A DNA stretch of 64,000 nucleotides from assembly GCA_964350265.1 (NCBI GenBank), contig CAYGJZ010000009.1:11525-75524 (forward strand), given 5' to 3'. The notes below the pieces were generated by a model. The model saw only the letters and a list, made by a program, of their open reading frames with translations, had not been told where the DNA came from and did no database searches. Positions 49,813 to 58,534 of this stretch are shown here, piece by piece; positions within the stretch are counted from its first letter, which is position 1, and each line of letters begins with the position of its first letter. The translations under genes and the position numbers were made by a program. The DNA comes from BQJD01 sp964350265. Its GTDB lineage: Bacteria > Pseudomonadota > Gammaproteobacteria > Arenicellales > CAJQKF01.

Positions 49813-50349
49813 TCAGGCGAGACGGGTTTCGCCGAGCACCATGTAGTCGCGGGACAGTTCGGCCATCATCGGCTCGAGCTCGGCCAGGGCGCGCTGGTAG
49901 ACCTGGCGCTTGAAGGCGACGATGCGATCCACCGGGTCCCAGTAGTCCACCCAGCGCCAGCGGTCGAACTCCGGCTTCGCCACCCGGTCCAGGCAGACAT
50001 CGGAATCGGCGCCGGTCAGCTGGAACAGGAACCATACCTGCTTCTGGCCGCGGAACTGCCCGCGCCGCGCGGACACGCGCATGCGCGGCACGTCGTACTT
50101 CAGCCAGGACTGGGTGCGACCGACCAGGCGCACGTGCTCGGGCAACAGCCCGACTTCTTCGTACAGCTCGCGAAAGGCCGCCTGCTCGGCGGTTTCATCC
50201 CGCTCCACCCCTCCCTGTGGAAACTGCCAACCGTCCCGGGTCGTGCGTCGCGCCCACAGCACCTTGCACTGGTGGTTGCAGACGACGATGGCGACATTGG
50301 GCCGGTATCCTTCCGAATCGAGCTTGCCGGAAACGGAGGAACGTTGCAT
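49813..50349 (-). CDS. rppH: RNA pyrophosphohydrolase
   Basis: 178 residues. RppH removes pyrophosphate from mRNA 5' ends and so triggers RNase E decay. GYRPNVAIVVCN and WQFPQGGVERDETAEQAAFRELYEEVG contain the Nudix box with its glutamates; KQVWFLF and WRWVDYWDPVDRIVAFKRQVY are typical. The 78 bases before the next upstream gene's stop hold an AT-rich segment but no clear promoter. Confidence 0.95.
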   Translation of the reverse strand: MQRSSVSGKLDSEGYRPNVAIVVCNHQCKVLWARRTTRDGWQFPQGGVERDETAEQAAFRELYEEVGLLPEHVRLVGRTQSWLKYDVPRMRVSARRGQFRGQKQVWFLFQLTGADSDVCLDRVAKPEFDRWRWVDYWDPVDRIVAFKRQVYQRALAELEPMMAELSRDYMVLGETRLA

Positions 50350-50427
50350 GACATTGAAAAGAAAGTGTAAAGATCCGGGGCTATTTTTCCACGATCCTCC
50401 GTGCTTGGCAAACCCGCCGGGCCACGG

Positions 50428-50760
50428 TCAGGGGCGGCGCGAGGCCTCGTCGTGCGCCTGGAACAGCGTCTCCAGCCGGTCGATCACCGATGCCGCGGAC
50501 TGACCCTGCAGCAGGTGGGCGGAGACCAGCGCGGCGCACTCGTCGAGGAGGGCGGCGGACTGCAGCGCCGGGTAACGCTGGCGCAGCCGCCGAATGGCCG
50601 CCAGCACGCCCTCCGACGGCGGCCTCGGGATATCCACCGGCGGTGGCGGGGCCGCCGGCTCGGCCCGCTGCTCGAGGAAGCCGAGGAAGGCCAGGAGCGC
50701 GTGGCGATCGTCGTCGGCCAGGGCCTGGATGCGGCGCAGCAGCTCCGCATCGCTGCTCAT
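50428..50760 (-). CDS. Small protein of unknown function, coupled to a LysR regulator
   Basis: 110 residues. It is predicted mostly helical: an acidic N-terminal helix (ELLRRIQALADDDRHALLAFLGFLEQ), a Pro-rich hinge (APPPPVDIPRPP), then two further helices. There is no signal or membrane segment. The ATG overlaps the stop of the LysR gene (ATGA), which is good evidence that it is real and cotranscribed. No homologue is recognised. Confidence 0.7.
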   Translation of the reverse strand: MSSDAELLRRIQALADDDRHALLAFLGFLEQRAEPAAPPPPVDIPRPPSEGVLAAIRRLRQRYPALQSAALLDECAALVSAHLLQGQSAASVIDRLETLFQAHDEASRRP

Positions 50761-51674
50761 GCGCCGTTCTGCACCACCGAGCGCTGCTGGCAGTGGGCGG
50801 TGATGAACTCGAGGAATTCCTCCATCGCCCGCATGCGGAACTTCTGTCGCTGGTAGACGATGGAGAAGGGCCGTTTCATCGGCTTCTTCAAGCTGACCGC
50901 GGTCAGGATGCCGAGCTTCAACTCCTTCTCCAACGTGGCCACCGACAGGATCGACACGCCGAGGCCCACCGCCACCGCGTTCTTGATCGACTCCGGCCCG
51001 CCGAACTCCATCACCGAGTTCACCTGGCTGGAATCGATGTCATGGGCGGCCATGTAGTCCTCGATCACCTCGCGGGTGCCGGAGCCCTCCTCGCGGCTGA
51101 TGAACGGGTACTTGAACACCTCGCCGATCTCCACCTTGCTCTTCGACGCCAGCGGGTGGTCCGGCGCCACCACCGCCACCAGCTCGTCTTCCCAGCACAC
51201 CGAGGTGACCAGGTTGCGATTGCTCACCGGGCCCTCGACGATGCCGATGTCGATCTCGTTGTTCTCCACCATGTGGATGATGCCGACGGTGTTGGCGATG
51301 TGCAGCCGTACCGAAACCTCCGGGTAACGCCGCTGGTACTCGCCGAGCAGGGCCGGCGCCACGTACTCGCCGATGGTGGTACTGGCGCCCATGACCAGCG
51401 GCCCGAGCACGTCGCCGGTGAGCTTGCGCACCTCGTTGTCCATTTCGCTGTACAGGGAGATGATCTGCTCGGCATAGGTCTTCACCAGCTCGCCGGCGCT
51501 GGTCAGGCTGATGCGGTTGTGGGTGCGGTCGAACAGCCGGGTGTTGAAGTAGTCCTCGAGCTGGCGGATCTGGAAGGTCACCGCCGGCTGGGTCATGTGC
51601 AATGCCTCCGCCGCCTTGGTGAAACTGAGCAAACGCGCGACCGTGGAAAATACCTGCAGTCTTCTGTCGGCCAT
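50757..51674 (-). CDS. LysR-family transcriptional regulator
   Basis: 305 residues from ATG 51674, preceded by AAGGGAA. The winged helix-turn-helix is FTKAAEALHMTQPAVTFQIRQLE (about 18-40), followed by the substrate-binding domain with VCWEDELVAVVAPDHPLAS and FISREEGSGTREVIEDY. The sequence resembles CysL/CbbR-like LysR members. The target is unknown. A LysR-type box lies 110 bases upstream at 51781-51797, which suggests autoregulation. It overlaps the small gene downstream. Confidence 0.9.
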   Translation of the reverse strand: MADRRLQVFSTVARLLSFTKAAEALHMTQPAVTFQIRQLEDYFNTRLFDRTHNRISLTSAGELVKTYAEQIISLYSEMDNEVRKLTGDVLGPLVMGASTTIGEYVAPALLGEYQRRYPEVSVRLHIANTVGIIHMVENNEIDIGIVEGPVSNRNLVTSVCWEDELVAVVAPDHPLASKSKVEIGEVFKYPFISREEGSGTREVIEDYMAAHDIDSSQVNSVMEFGGPESIKNAVAVGLGVSILSVATLEKELKLGILTAVSLKKPMKRPFSIVYQRQKFRMRAMEEFLEFITAHCQQRSVVQNGA

Positions 51675-51780
51675 GCCGTGATTCCCTTGTGATGTTGTTC
51701 GCCGCGGGGTGTCGGGCCGCTGCTGGCGGCCGGGGGCAGCGGCCGGGCGATCCGGGCGCGGCATGCGGCGTGATGAGTTC

Positions 51781-51797
51781 TATAAGCGGATTTTATG
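51781..51797. promoter_or_regulatory. LysR-type box upstream of the LysR gene
   Basis: ATAA (51782-51785) and TTAT (51793-51796) form an inverted repeat around 7 bases, giving TAA-N7-TTA and a T-N11-A core, the standard LysR layout. It lies in the 160-base gap between the LysR start and the end of the PilT-like gene. Confidence 0.45.
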
Positions 51798-51834
51798 GTG
51801 CACGGGGCACGTTGAAAAGCGCGGGAGATTCCCC

Positions 51835-53037
51835 TCAGCTGGAGAAGCCGCGCAGTTTCAGCCCCATGTCGTTGGGACTGCTGGCATAACGCACCGCGGT
51901 TTCGGCGCTGATCCTGCCGCTGGTATACAGCTCGAAAATGTGGCGATCGAAGGGCAAAACGCCCTCCACGGACTTGCTCTTGGTCATCAACTCGACGATG
52001 TCGATGACCTTGGCCGGGTCGAGGATCAGCTCCTGGATGCGTGGCGACACCAGCATCACCTCGCAGGCCAGCACCCGGCCACGCTCCACCGACGGCAGCA
52101 GCCGCTGGCCGATCACCGCCTTGAGATTCTGCGACAACTTGGCGCGGACGGTGTTCTGCGACGACGAGGGAAACGAGCCGACGATGCGCGAGATCGCGTC
52201 CGGGGCGGTGGGTGCATGCAGGGTGCCGAGCACCAGGTGGCCGGTCTCCGCCGCGTTCATGGCGAACTCCATGGTCTCCGTGTCGCGCAGGTCGGACAAC
52301 AGGATGACATCCGGATCCTCGCGCAGCGCCGCCGCCATGGCGACGTTGAAGGACAATGCATCGATGCCGATTTCGCGCTGGGCGACGATGGAGCGCCGAT
52401 CGCGGAAGAGGAACTCGATGGGATCCTCGATGGTGATGATGTGCTTGGGATAGCGGGCATTGATCTCGTCCACCAGCGCCGCCAGGGTGGTGGACTTGCC
52501 GCTGCCGGTGGCGCCGGTCACCAGCACCAGGCCGCCGCGCAGGCGGGCCAGCTTGGAGACGACCTCGGGCAGGCCGAGCTCGGCCACGGTGGGGATCTCG
52601 GTCTTGATGATGCGCACCGCCACCGCCAGGGTGCCGCGCTGGTAGTAGACGTTGAGCCGCACGCGGCCGATGGCGGCGAAGCCCACCGAGGTGTCGACCT
52701 GCTTGTACTGCTCGAGCTTCTCCCGCTCGCCGGGCTTGAGCACGGTGTAGACGATGCCCTCGAGATCTTCCCGCGACAGCGGTCCGAACACCTCCACCGG
52801 GACCAGGTCGCCGTCGATGCGCACCGACGGGTAGGCGCCGATGCGCAGGTGCACGTCGGAGCCGTTCTTTTCCACCGCGTAGCCGACCAGGTTCTCCATG
52901 ATGGCGAGGTAGTCTTCGCCTTCACCCGTGTCGCCGTTGGCCGCCGCCGGGGGCGCGGCGTCGGCCTCCCTGCCCTTGGCACCGTGTCGACGCGTGTTGT
53001 TGGCCGAACCGGACAGCGGCAGTGATTTTCCGAACAT
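51835..53037 (-). CDS. PilT/PilU-like secretion ATPase with altered Walker B
   Basis: 400 residues. A 40-residue disordered N-terminus precedes a PAS-like domain with GSDVHLRIGAYPSVRIDGDL. Walker A is GATGSGKS (175-182), the Asp box EDPIEF, and the His box TGHLVLGTLHAPTAPDAISRI. Walker B reads DVILLSDLRD (244-252), where PilT and PilU have GE at the SD position (248-249), so the catalytic Glu is replaced by Asp. It is probably a pilus retraction-type motor or an accessory paralogue. It is not next to pilT or pilU genes. Confidence 0.85.
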   Translation of the reverse strand: MFGKSLPLSGSANNTRRHGAKGREADAAPPAAANGDTGEGEDYLAIMENLVGYAVEKNGSDVHLRIGAYPSVRIDGDLVPVEVFGPLSREDLEGIVYTVLKPGEREKLEQYKQVDTSVGFAAIGRVRLNVYYQRGTLAVAVRIIKTEIPTVAELGLPEVVSKLARLRGGLVLVTGATGSGKSTTLAALVDEINARYPKHIITIEDPIEFLFRDRRSIVAQREIGIDALSFNVAMAAALREDPDVILLSDLRDTETMEFAMNAAETGHLVLGTLHAPTAPDAISRIVGSFPSSSQNTVRAKLSQNLKAVIGQRLLPSVERGRVLACEVMLVSPRIQELILDPAKVIDIVELMTKSKSVEGVLPFDRHIFELYTSGRISAETAVRYASSPNDMGLKLRGFSS

Positions 53038-53119
53038 GGGCGTTCGCCCCCTGGTGATGATGGCCTGAAAAGCCGTTTATCCTCCCGTTCGGCGCCGTTC
53101 GGCGCCTGTACCCGCGCTA

Positions 53120-54046
53120 TTATGGGGAATTCGGTGCCGTTGCGCCATTCACCGGTGCCTCGGCGCCGGTTCGGTGGAGCAGAAACGCGCGAAAGGCCGC
53201 GGCCGGCGGCGACAACTGCTTGCCCCGGCGGTGCACCAGGTACCACTGTCGGTGGATGGGAAAGCCCTCCACCGACAGTTCGGTGAGCCGACCCGCCGCC
53301 GTCTCCAGCTCCACCGTGTGCCGCGACACCACCGCCAGCCCGATGCCCGCCTCCACCGCCTGCTTGATGGCCTCGTTGCCGGTCAGTTCCATGGTGCGCC
53401 CGGGGCTGACCCCGCGCCGCTGGAAGAACCGTTCGGTGGTGGCGCGGGTGCCCGAGCCGTCCTCGCGAACCACGAAGTCGACGCCGTCGAGCTCGGCCAC
53501 GGACAACCGCCGACCGGCCAGCGGGCTGCCGACCGGGGCAATCACCACCAGCGGGTTGTCCATGAACGGCATGGCCTCCACGTCCAGGCCCGCCGGCGGC
53601 TCGCCCATCAGCACGATGTCGCCGCTGTTCTCGTCCAGCGAGGCCATGATCTCGCGGCGGTTGCCCACCGCCAGGGTAATGCGCACTGCCGGGTGGGCAC
53701 GGGTGAAGGCCGACAGGATCCGGGTGGCGAAGTAGTTCACGGTGGACACCACGCCGATGCGCAGGCGGCCGCCGTCAACGCCGCGCAGCGTGCCCAGGTC
53801 CTCGTCGATCTCGCGCAGGCAGCGGCCGATGCGCTGGCCGTGGCCGAGCAGCACCTCGCCGGCATGGGTCAGGTAGAGCTTCTTGCCCACCTGCTCGAAC
53901 AGGGGCAGCGCCACGGCCCGCTCGAGCTGCTTGATCTGCATCGACACCGCCGGCTGGGTCAGGTGCAGTTCCTCCGCCGCGCGGGTAAAGCTCAGGTGCC
54001 GGGCGGCGGCTTCGAAGACCTGCAACTGGCGTAGGGTGACGTGCAT
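53120..54046 (-). CDS. cbbR: CbbR-type LysR regulator
   Basis: 308 residues. The N-terminus MHVTLRQLQVFEAAARHLSFTRAAEELHLTQPAVS... is typical of CbbR. The effector domain has GVVSTVNYFATRIL, FVVREDGSGTRATTERFF and GNEAIKQAVEAGIGLAVVS. CbbR senses NADPH, RuBP or PEP and activates Calvin-cycle genes. It is divergent from a phosphoribulokinase gene, the usual partner, which supports the name. Confidence 0.85.
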   Translation of the reverse strand: MHVTLRQLQVFEAAARHLSFTRAAEELHLTQPAVSMQIKQLERAVALPLFEQVGKKLYLTHAGEVLLGHGQRIGRCLREIDEDLGTLRGVDGGRLRIGVVSTVNYFATRILSAFTRAHPAVRITLAVGNRREIMASLDENSGDIVLMGEPPAGLDVEAMPFMDNPLVVIAPVGSPLAGRRLSVAELDGVDFVVREDGSGTRATTERFFQRRGVSPGRTMELTGNEAIKQAVEAGIGLAVVSRHTVELETAAGRLTELSVEGFPIHRQWYLVHRRGKQLSPPAAAFRAFLLHRTGAEAPVNGATAPNSP

Positions 54047-54094
54047 GGCGATGACCGGTGGGTGCGAAGGACGTCGGGGAAAATATAGGCAGGC

Positions 54095-54150
54095 TTATGG
54101 CGGAAATAAACACAATTCGGTTTATCTTATGATTTCCCCTCGCCTATAGT
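54095..54150. promoter_or_regulatory. cbbR/prk control region
   Basis: TTAT (54095-54098) and ATAA (54106-54109) are an inverted repeat around 7 bases with a T-N11-A core, a LysR/CbbR-type box. On the plus side TATAGT (54145-54150) is a -10 for prk with TTATCT 17 bases upstream. On the minus side a TATATT -10 lies at about 54079-54084 with its weak -35 inside the box, which fits autorepression. Confidence 0.5.
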
Positions 54151-54215
54151 GATGTCGCGCCGGCCGTCACCGCGCCGGTGTCGGTGGGCCCTTTCTTCGC
54201 CTACGGAGCCCTTCC

Positions 54216-55100
54216 ATGTCCAGCAAGCATCCCGTGGTCGCGGTGACCGGCTCGTCCGGCGCCGGCACCAGCACCGTTCGCCGGGCCTTCGAGCACCTGT
54301 TCCAGCGCGAGGGTGTGCATGCCTGCATGATCGAGGGCGACAGCTTTCATCGCCACGACCGCGCAACCATGCGCGAGGAACTGGCCGCGGCGCGCGCGGC
54401 GGGCGGCTACCTGAGCCACTTCGGCGCCGCCGCCAACCACTTCGACCGCATCGAGCAGACCTTCCGCGAGTACGGCGAACACGGCACCGGCCAGCGCCGC
54501 CACTACCTGCACGACGAGGTCGAGGCAGCCGCCTTCGACCAGCCACCGGGCACCTTCACGCCCTGGCAGGCCATCCCCGCGGACACCGAGCTGCTGTTCT
54601 ACGAGGGGCTGCACGGGGCGGTGGTGGACGGCGACATCGACGTCGCCCGCCATGTCGACCTGAAGATCGGCGTGGTGCCCATCGTCAACCTGGAATGGAT
54701 CCAGAAGATCCACCGCGACACCGCCGAGCGCGGCTACTCCGCGGAGGCGGTCACCGAGACCATCCTCGGCCGCATGCCCGACTACATCCGCTACATCACC
54801 CCGCAGTTCTCACGCACCGACATCAATTTCCAGCGGGTGCCCACGGTGGACACCTCCAATCCCTTCGGTGCCCGCGAGGTGCCCACCCCGGACGAGAGCT
54901 TCGTGGTCATCCGCTTCCGCGACCCGGTGGCCTGGCAGGTGGACCTGCCCTACCTGCTGGCCACCATCCACGACGCCTTCCTGTCGCGACGCAATACCCT
55001 GGTGGTGCCCGGCGGCAAGATGGGCATGGCGATGGAGATCATCCTCGCGCCCATCCTCGACAACCTGGTGCGCAGGGCGCGGCAGCTGCGCGCAGCCTGA
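54216..55100 (+). CDS. prkB: Phosphoribulokinase
   Basis: 294 residues, the length of proteobacterial PRK. It phosphorylates ribulose 5-phosphate to RuBP with ATP. The P-loop GSSGAGTST is at 12-20; EGDSFHRHDR supplies the catalytic Asp and Arg. FYEGLHGAVV, KIGVVPIVNLEWIQKIHRD and GRMPDYIRYI follow. The start has no strong ribosome binding site (CCCTTCC precedes). No RuBisCO genes are in the window, so the Calvin cycle is inferred only from PRK and CbbR. Confidence 0.93.
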   Translation: MSSKHPVVAVTGSSGAGTSTVRRAFEHLFQREGVHACMIEGDSFHRHDRATMREELAAARAAGGYLSHFGAAANHFDRIEQTFREYGEHGTGQRRHYLHDEVEAAAFDQPPGTFTPWQAIPADTELLFYEGLHGAVVDGDIDVARHVDLKIGVVPIVNLEWIQKIHRDTAERGYSAEAVTETILGRMPDYIRYITPQFSRTDINFQRVPTVDTSNPFGAREVPTPDESFVVIRFRDPVAWQVDLPYLLATIHDAFLSRRNTLVVPGGKMGMAMEIILAPILDNLVRRARQLRAA

Positions 55101-55116
55101 GACGGCGGCGACGCGC

Positions 55117-56238
55117 CTAGCCGGCCAGGCCCTGGGCGAAGTGACGACGGGCGCTGCCGTCGTCGAGGACGCGGCGGGCGCGCGCGGCGGCACCGGCCAG
55201 GGAGTCGATGCCGAGGTGGTGCAGCACCAGGGCAGCGGCGTAGACCAGGCTGTCGCGGAACGGCCCCGGCTCGCCGGCCAGGGCGGCGCCGCCGAGGGTG
55301 GCGGCATGGGCCGCCACCGCGTCGGTGTCGACGTGGTCGAAGGGCTCGCCATCCACCTCGCCGGCGGCGGCGGTGGCCGGCAGCGCGGCGATGCGCAGCG
55401 GCTGCTCGATGCCGAGCTCGGCAGGGTCCAGTCGCTGTTCTGCATCGCTGCCATCCCCCGTGAACCGGTGCATGCGCGAAGGCTGCGACAGCGACGGCAC
55501 CACGCCACCCTCGACCCCGCGCACCACCATGGCCGAGGCATAGCCGGCCTGGCGCGCCAGGCGCAGGTAGATCGGCGGATAGGGCTTGTGCACGTAGCCG
55601 GTGACCAGGTGGGTTCGGCGCGCGCGCAGCGGGTGCAGCAGCACCTCCAGGGTGGTCAACACGGTGCGCTTGACCATCCGCGTGCGCAGCTCGACGAGGT
55701 CGTGCAGGGCCGGCGCGGCGCGGGCCTGGTCGAGATAGCCCCAGCCCACCGACGGCTCGGCCAGGGCCGCCGCCACCGCGGCGGGTTCGGCATCGACCTT
55801 CGCCCCGGCCGCGGCGAGAATGGCATGGTGGGTGACGCCGTACTTCGGCCCCACCGCGCGCGCCCCGGTGATCACCGCGGGTACCGAGAGCGCCGCCAGC
55901 ACCGCCGGCAGGAAGGACGAGGCCGGGGTACCGCGGACGAAGCCGTCGTAGGGGTCGGCGATCTCCACCAGGTCGTCCACCGCCACCGGGGCCGCGCGCA
56001 CCGACTCGAGCAGGGCATCGAGTACCCCGGCATTCTCGTCGTCGGTTTCCCGCTTCATGCGCAGCGCCACCAGGAACAGCGCCGCCTGCACCGGGTCGGC
56101 CTCCCCGCGCAGCACCTGGCGCATGCCCGCGGCGGCCTCGTCGCGGTCGATGTCCTTGCCCAGTTCCGGTCCGGTGGCAATGCGCTGCAGGATGCCGCGC
56201 ATCACCGCCTGGGCGTCGTTGAATAGCGGTCGGTTCAT
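55117..56238 (-). CDS. ybiB: TrpD2/YbiB-family anthranilate phosphoribosyltransferase-like protein
   Basis: 373 residues. It has the nucleoside phosphorylase/TrpD fold: an N-terminal helical domain (GKDIDRDEAAAGMRQVLRGEADPVQAALFLVALRMK) and an alpha/beta C-domain. The TrpD PRPP loop GTGGD is absent; DPYDGFVRGTPAS stands there, as in YbiB/TrpD2, which binds nucleic acid rather than making PRA. GPKYGVTHHAILAAAG is also typical. The start was set at MNRPLF (56238). It converges on prkB. Confidence 0.8.
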   Translation of the reverse strand: MNRPLFNDAQAVMRGILQRIATGPELGKDIDRDEAAAGMRQVLRGEADPVQAALFLVALRMKRETDDENAGVLDALLESVRAAPVAVDDLVEIADPYDGFVRGTPASSFLPAVLAALSVPAVITGARAVGPKYGVTHHAILAAAGAKVDAEPAAVAAALAEPSVGWGYLDQARAAPALHDLVELRTRMVKRTVLTTLEVLLHPLRARRTHLVTGYVHKPYPPIYLRLARQAGYASAMVVRGVEGGVVPSLSQPSRMHRFTGDGSDAEQRLDPAELGIEQPLRIAALPATAAAGEVDGEPFDHVDTDAVAAHAATLGGAALAGEPGPFRDSLVYAAALVLHHLGIDSLAGAAARARRVLDDGSARRHFAQGLAG

Positions 56239-56378
56239 GCCTTGTCCGTCGGTCGGTTGGGTGTCCGGGGCCGCGCCAGTGTATCCCATCCCCCGGCGCG
56301 GCTGGCGAGGAGGTACGCTATGCTTGGGCAATGGACGGCGCACGCCGCGCCGGCGCAACCACCGGAGAAACCACGGGC

Positions 56379-56801
56379 GTGAACGACGACGACATGGACC
56401 TGGCCAGCGGCATCAGCGCCTTCGAGTCCCGGCAGTTTGCCCAGGCCATGCGCCTGTTGACCCCCCTGGCCGAGGCCGGCGACTGCGAGGCGCTGTACCG
56501 GGTGGCGGTGATGCATGCCAACGGCCTTGGCGTGGTGCGCAACGCCGAGCGGGCCGAGCAGGCCATGCGCCGCGCCGCCGAGGCCGGTCATGCCCTGGCC
56601 TGCCATGGCCTGGGCTTCATGTACATGAACGGCGAGGGGGTCCCGCGCTCGGGGGAGCAGGCAGTGTACTGGCTCGGCCTCGCTGCCGAGCAGGGCCTGG
56701 TGGGCGCCACCACCACGCTGGCCATGCTCTACCGCGAAGGCGAGCTGGTGCCGAGGGACGAGGCGCGGGCCGAGCGGCTGCTGCGCGAGGCCGGTTTCTG
56801 A
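56379..56801 (+). CDS. Sel1-like repeat protein
   Basis: 140 residues from a GTG with GGAG 11 bases upstream; an ATG at 56331 lacks a ribosome binding site. Three Sel1 repeats: around AMRLLTPLAEAGDCEALYRVAVMHANGLGVVRN (in parts), HALACHGLGFMYMNGEGVPR, and GLVGATTTLAMLYREGELVPRD. There is no signal peptide. Sel1 proteins are scaffolds; the partner is unknown. It converges on selO with 9 bases between stops. Confidence 0.85.
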   Translation: MNDDDMDLASGISAFESRQFAQAMRLLTPLAEAGDCEALYRVAVMHANGLGVVRNAERAEQAMRRAAEAGHALACHGLGFMYMNGEGVPRSGEQAVYWLGLAAEQGLVGATTTLAMLYREGELVPRDEARAERLLREAGF

Positions 56802-56810
56802 CCGGCCGGC

Positions 56811-58400
56811 CTAGGAACTGCAGGACAGCATCGAGCAGCCCGCCCGCTCGCGCGCCCATTCCGGCCGGCGCTCGGCATAGCGTTCCCGTCCGGGCTGCTC
56901 GTCGTAGGGACGCCGCATGACGTCCAGCAGGGTGTTGACCTCGTCGTAGTTCCCCGCCTCGGCGGCATCGATGGCCAGCTGGGCCAGGTAGTTGCGCAGC
57001 ACGTACTTCGGGTTGACCCGCTGCATGCGTGCGCTGCGGGCGTCGGCATCGCCGTCGCCGGACAGCCGTGCGCGGTAGTCGGCAAGGAAGGCTTCCAGCC
57101 GGCCGAGGTAGTCGCCGTCCACCTGTTCCTCGCGGTACCAGGCCGGCGCGAACAGCGCCCTCGGATCGGCGTCCTCGCGCCAGTGACCGAGCTGGCGGAA
57201 GAACAGCGTCATGTCGGTTTCCACCGCGCCGAGCAGGTCGAGCACGCCCTCGACGAGGGCCTCGTCACCGGCCCGGAAGGCCTGCAGGCCGAGCTTCGCC
57301 GCCATCATCTCCTGCCAGCGCCGCTGGAAGCGCTCGGCATAGTCCTGGTTCAGTGCCTGCTGCAGGCCCTCGGCATCCCCCACCAGGCCGACCAGCGCGC
57401 TGCCGAAACGGGCCAGGTTCCACGAGGCGATGCGGGGCTGGTTGCCGAAGCAGTAGCGCCGACCGCCGGCATCGGTGGTGTTGGGTGTCCAGCGCGGGTC
57501 GTAGTCCTCCAGCCAGCCATAGGGACCGTAGTCGATGGTCAGGCCGAGGATGGACATGTTGTCGGTGTTCATCACGCCGTGGACGAAGCCCACCCGCATC
57601 CATTCCACCAGGAGATCCGCGGTGCGGCGGCAGATCTCCTCGAACCACGCCTGGTAGCGGGTCGGGCCGGTGCTGCCGGCCAGCGCCGGAAAGGCGCCGT
57701 CGATGGCAAAGTCGGCGAGATCGCGCAGCAGGTCGTCCTCGCCGCGGGCGGCGTGGATCTCGAAGTTGCCGAAGCGCAGGAAGCTGCGCGCCACCCGGCA
57801 GACCACCGCGCCGGGCTCATCGCGCGGGTGACCGTCGTAGAACATGTCGCGGGTCACCGATTCACCGGTGGCCACCAGCGACAGCGCCCGGGTGGTCGGC
57901 ACGCCGAGATGGTGCATGGCCTCGCTGCACAGGAACTCGCGCACCGAGGAGCGCAGCACGGCGAGGCCATCGGCCATGCGCGAGTAGGGCGTCGGGCCGG
58001 CGCCCTTGAGCTGCAGCATGTAGCGCGCGCCGTCGCGGGTCACCACCTCGCCGAGGTTGGTGGCACGGCCGTCGCCGAGCTGGCCGGCCCAGTGACCGAA
58101 CTGGTGACCGCCGTAGCAGGCGGCATGCGGCGCCATGCCGTCGAGCAGGCGGTTGCCGGCGAAGACCTCGAGGAATGCCGGCGTGTTCGCCGCCGCCGGG
58201 TCGAGCTCGAGCAGCGCCATGACTTCGTCGGACACCGCCACCAGCGACGGCGACGGCGCCCGCCGGGTGTCGACATGGCTGTAGCAGGCACCGGGGGTCT
58301 GGCGCGGCTGGTTGGGACCGTGGTCGCCGGGCAGGGCGGCGAGCAGCGGGTTGTCGATGGTCAGTTGGTCCAGCGAGTGCTGGCGTACCTCGGCGTCCAT
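56811..58400 (-). CDS. selO: Protein adenylyltransferase SelO (YdiU)
   Basis: 529 residues, a pseudokinase that AMPylates proteins involved in redox defence. CYGGHQFGHWAGQLGDGRA is the inverted nucleotide site and LQLKGAGPTPYSRMADG carries the conserved Lys and Arg. HGVMNTDNMSILGLTIDYGPYG contains the metal-binding Asn and Asp. The C-terminus CSMLSCSS keeps the cysteines that in animal SelO include selenocysteine. It lies 134 bases downstream of the GS-like gene. Confidence 0.95.
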   Translation of the reverse strand: MDAEVRQHSLDQLTIDNPLLAALPGDHGPNQPRQTPGACYSHVDTRRAPSPSLVAVSDEVMALLELDPAAANTPAFLEVFAGNRLLDGMAPHAACYGGHQFGHWAGQLGDGRATNLGEVVTRDGARYMLQLKGAGPTPYSRMADGLAVLRSSVREFLCSEAMHHLGVPTTRALSLVATGESVTRDMFYDGHPRDEPGAVVCRVARSFLRFGNFEIHAARGEDDLLRDLADFAIDGAFPALAGSTGPTRYQAWFEEICRRTADLLVEWMRVGFVHGVMNTDNMSILGLTIDYGPYGWLEDYDPRWTPNTTDAGGRRYCFGNQPRIASWNLARFGSALVGLVGDAEGLQQALNQDYAERFQRRWQEMMAAKLGLQAFRAGDEALVEGVLDLLGAVETDMTLFFRQLGHWREDADPRALFAPAWYREEQVDGDYLGRLEAFLADYRARLSGDGDADARSARMQRVNPKYVLRNYLAQLAIDAAEAGNYDEVNTLLDVMRRPYDEQPGRERYAERRPEWARERAGCSMLSCSS

Positions 58401-58498
58401 GGGAAACTCAACGGTGTGCGTGGATGCGGGCAGCAGGCCCGTGTACAGGAGTCTGGACGCCGGCGGGCCGGATTTCAACGCCCTGCCGAGAACGGAAT

Positions 58499-58523
58499 GG
58501 CGCCCCCGGCGGGACCGGGCGCC
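58499..58523. terminator. Stem-loop after the glutamine-synthetase-like gene
   Basis: GGCGCCC (58499-58505) pairs with GGGCGCC (58517-58523), starting 11 bases after the GS-like stop on the minus strand. No T-run follows, so termination strength is uncertain. Confidence 0.4.
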
Positions 58524-58534
58524 GCGGGGAGAGG

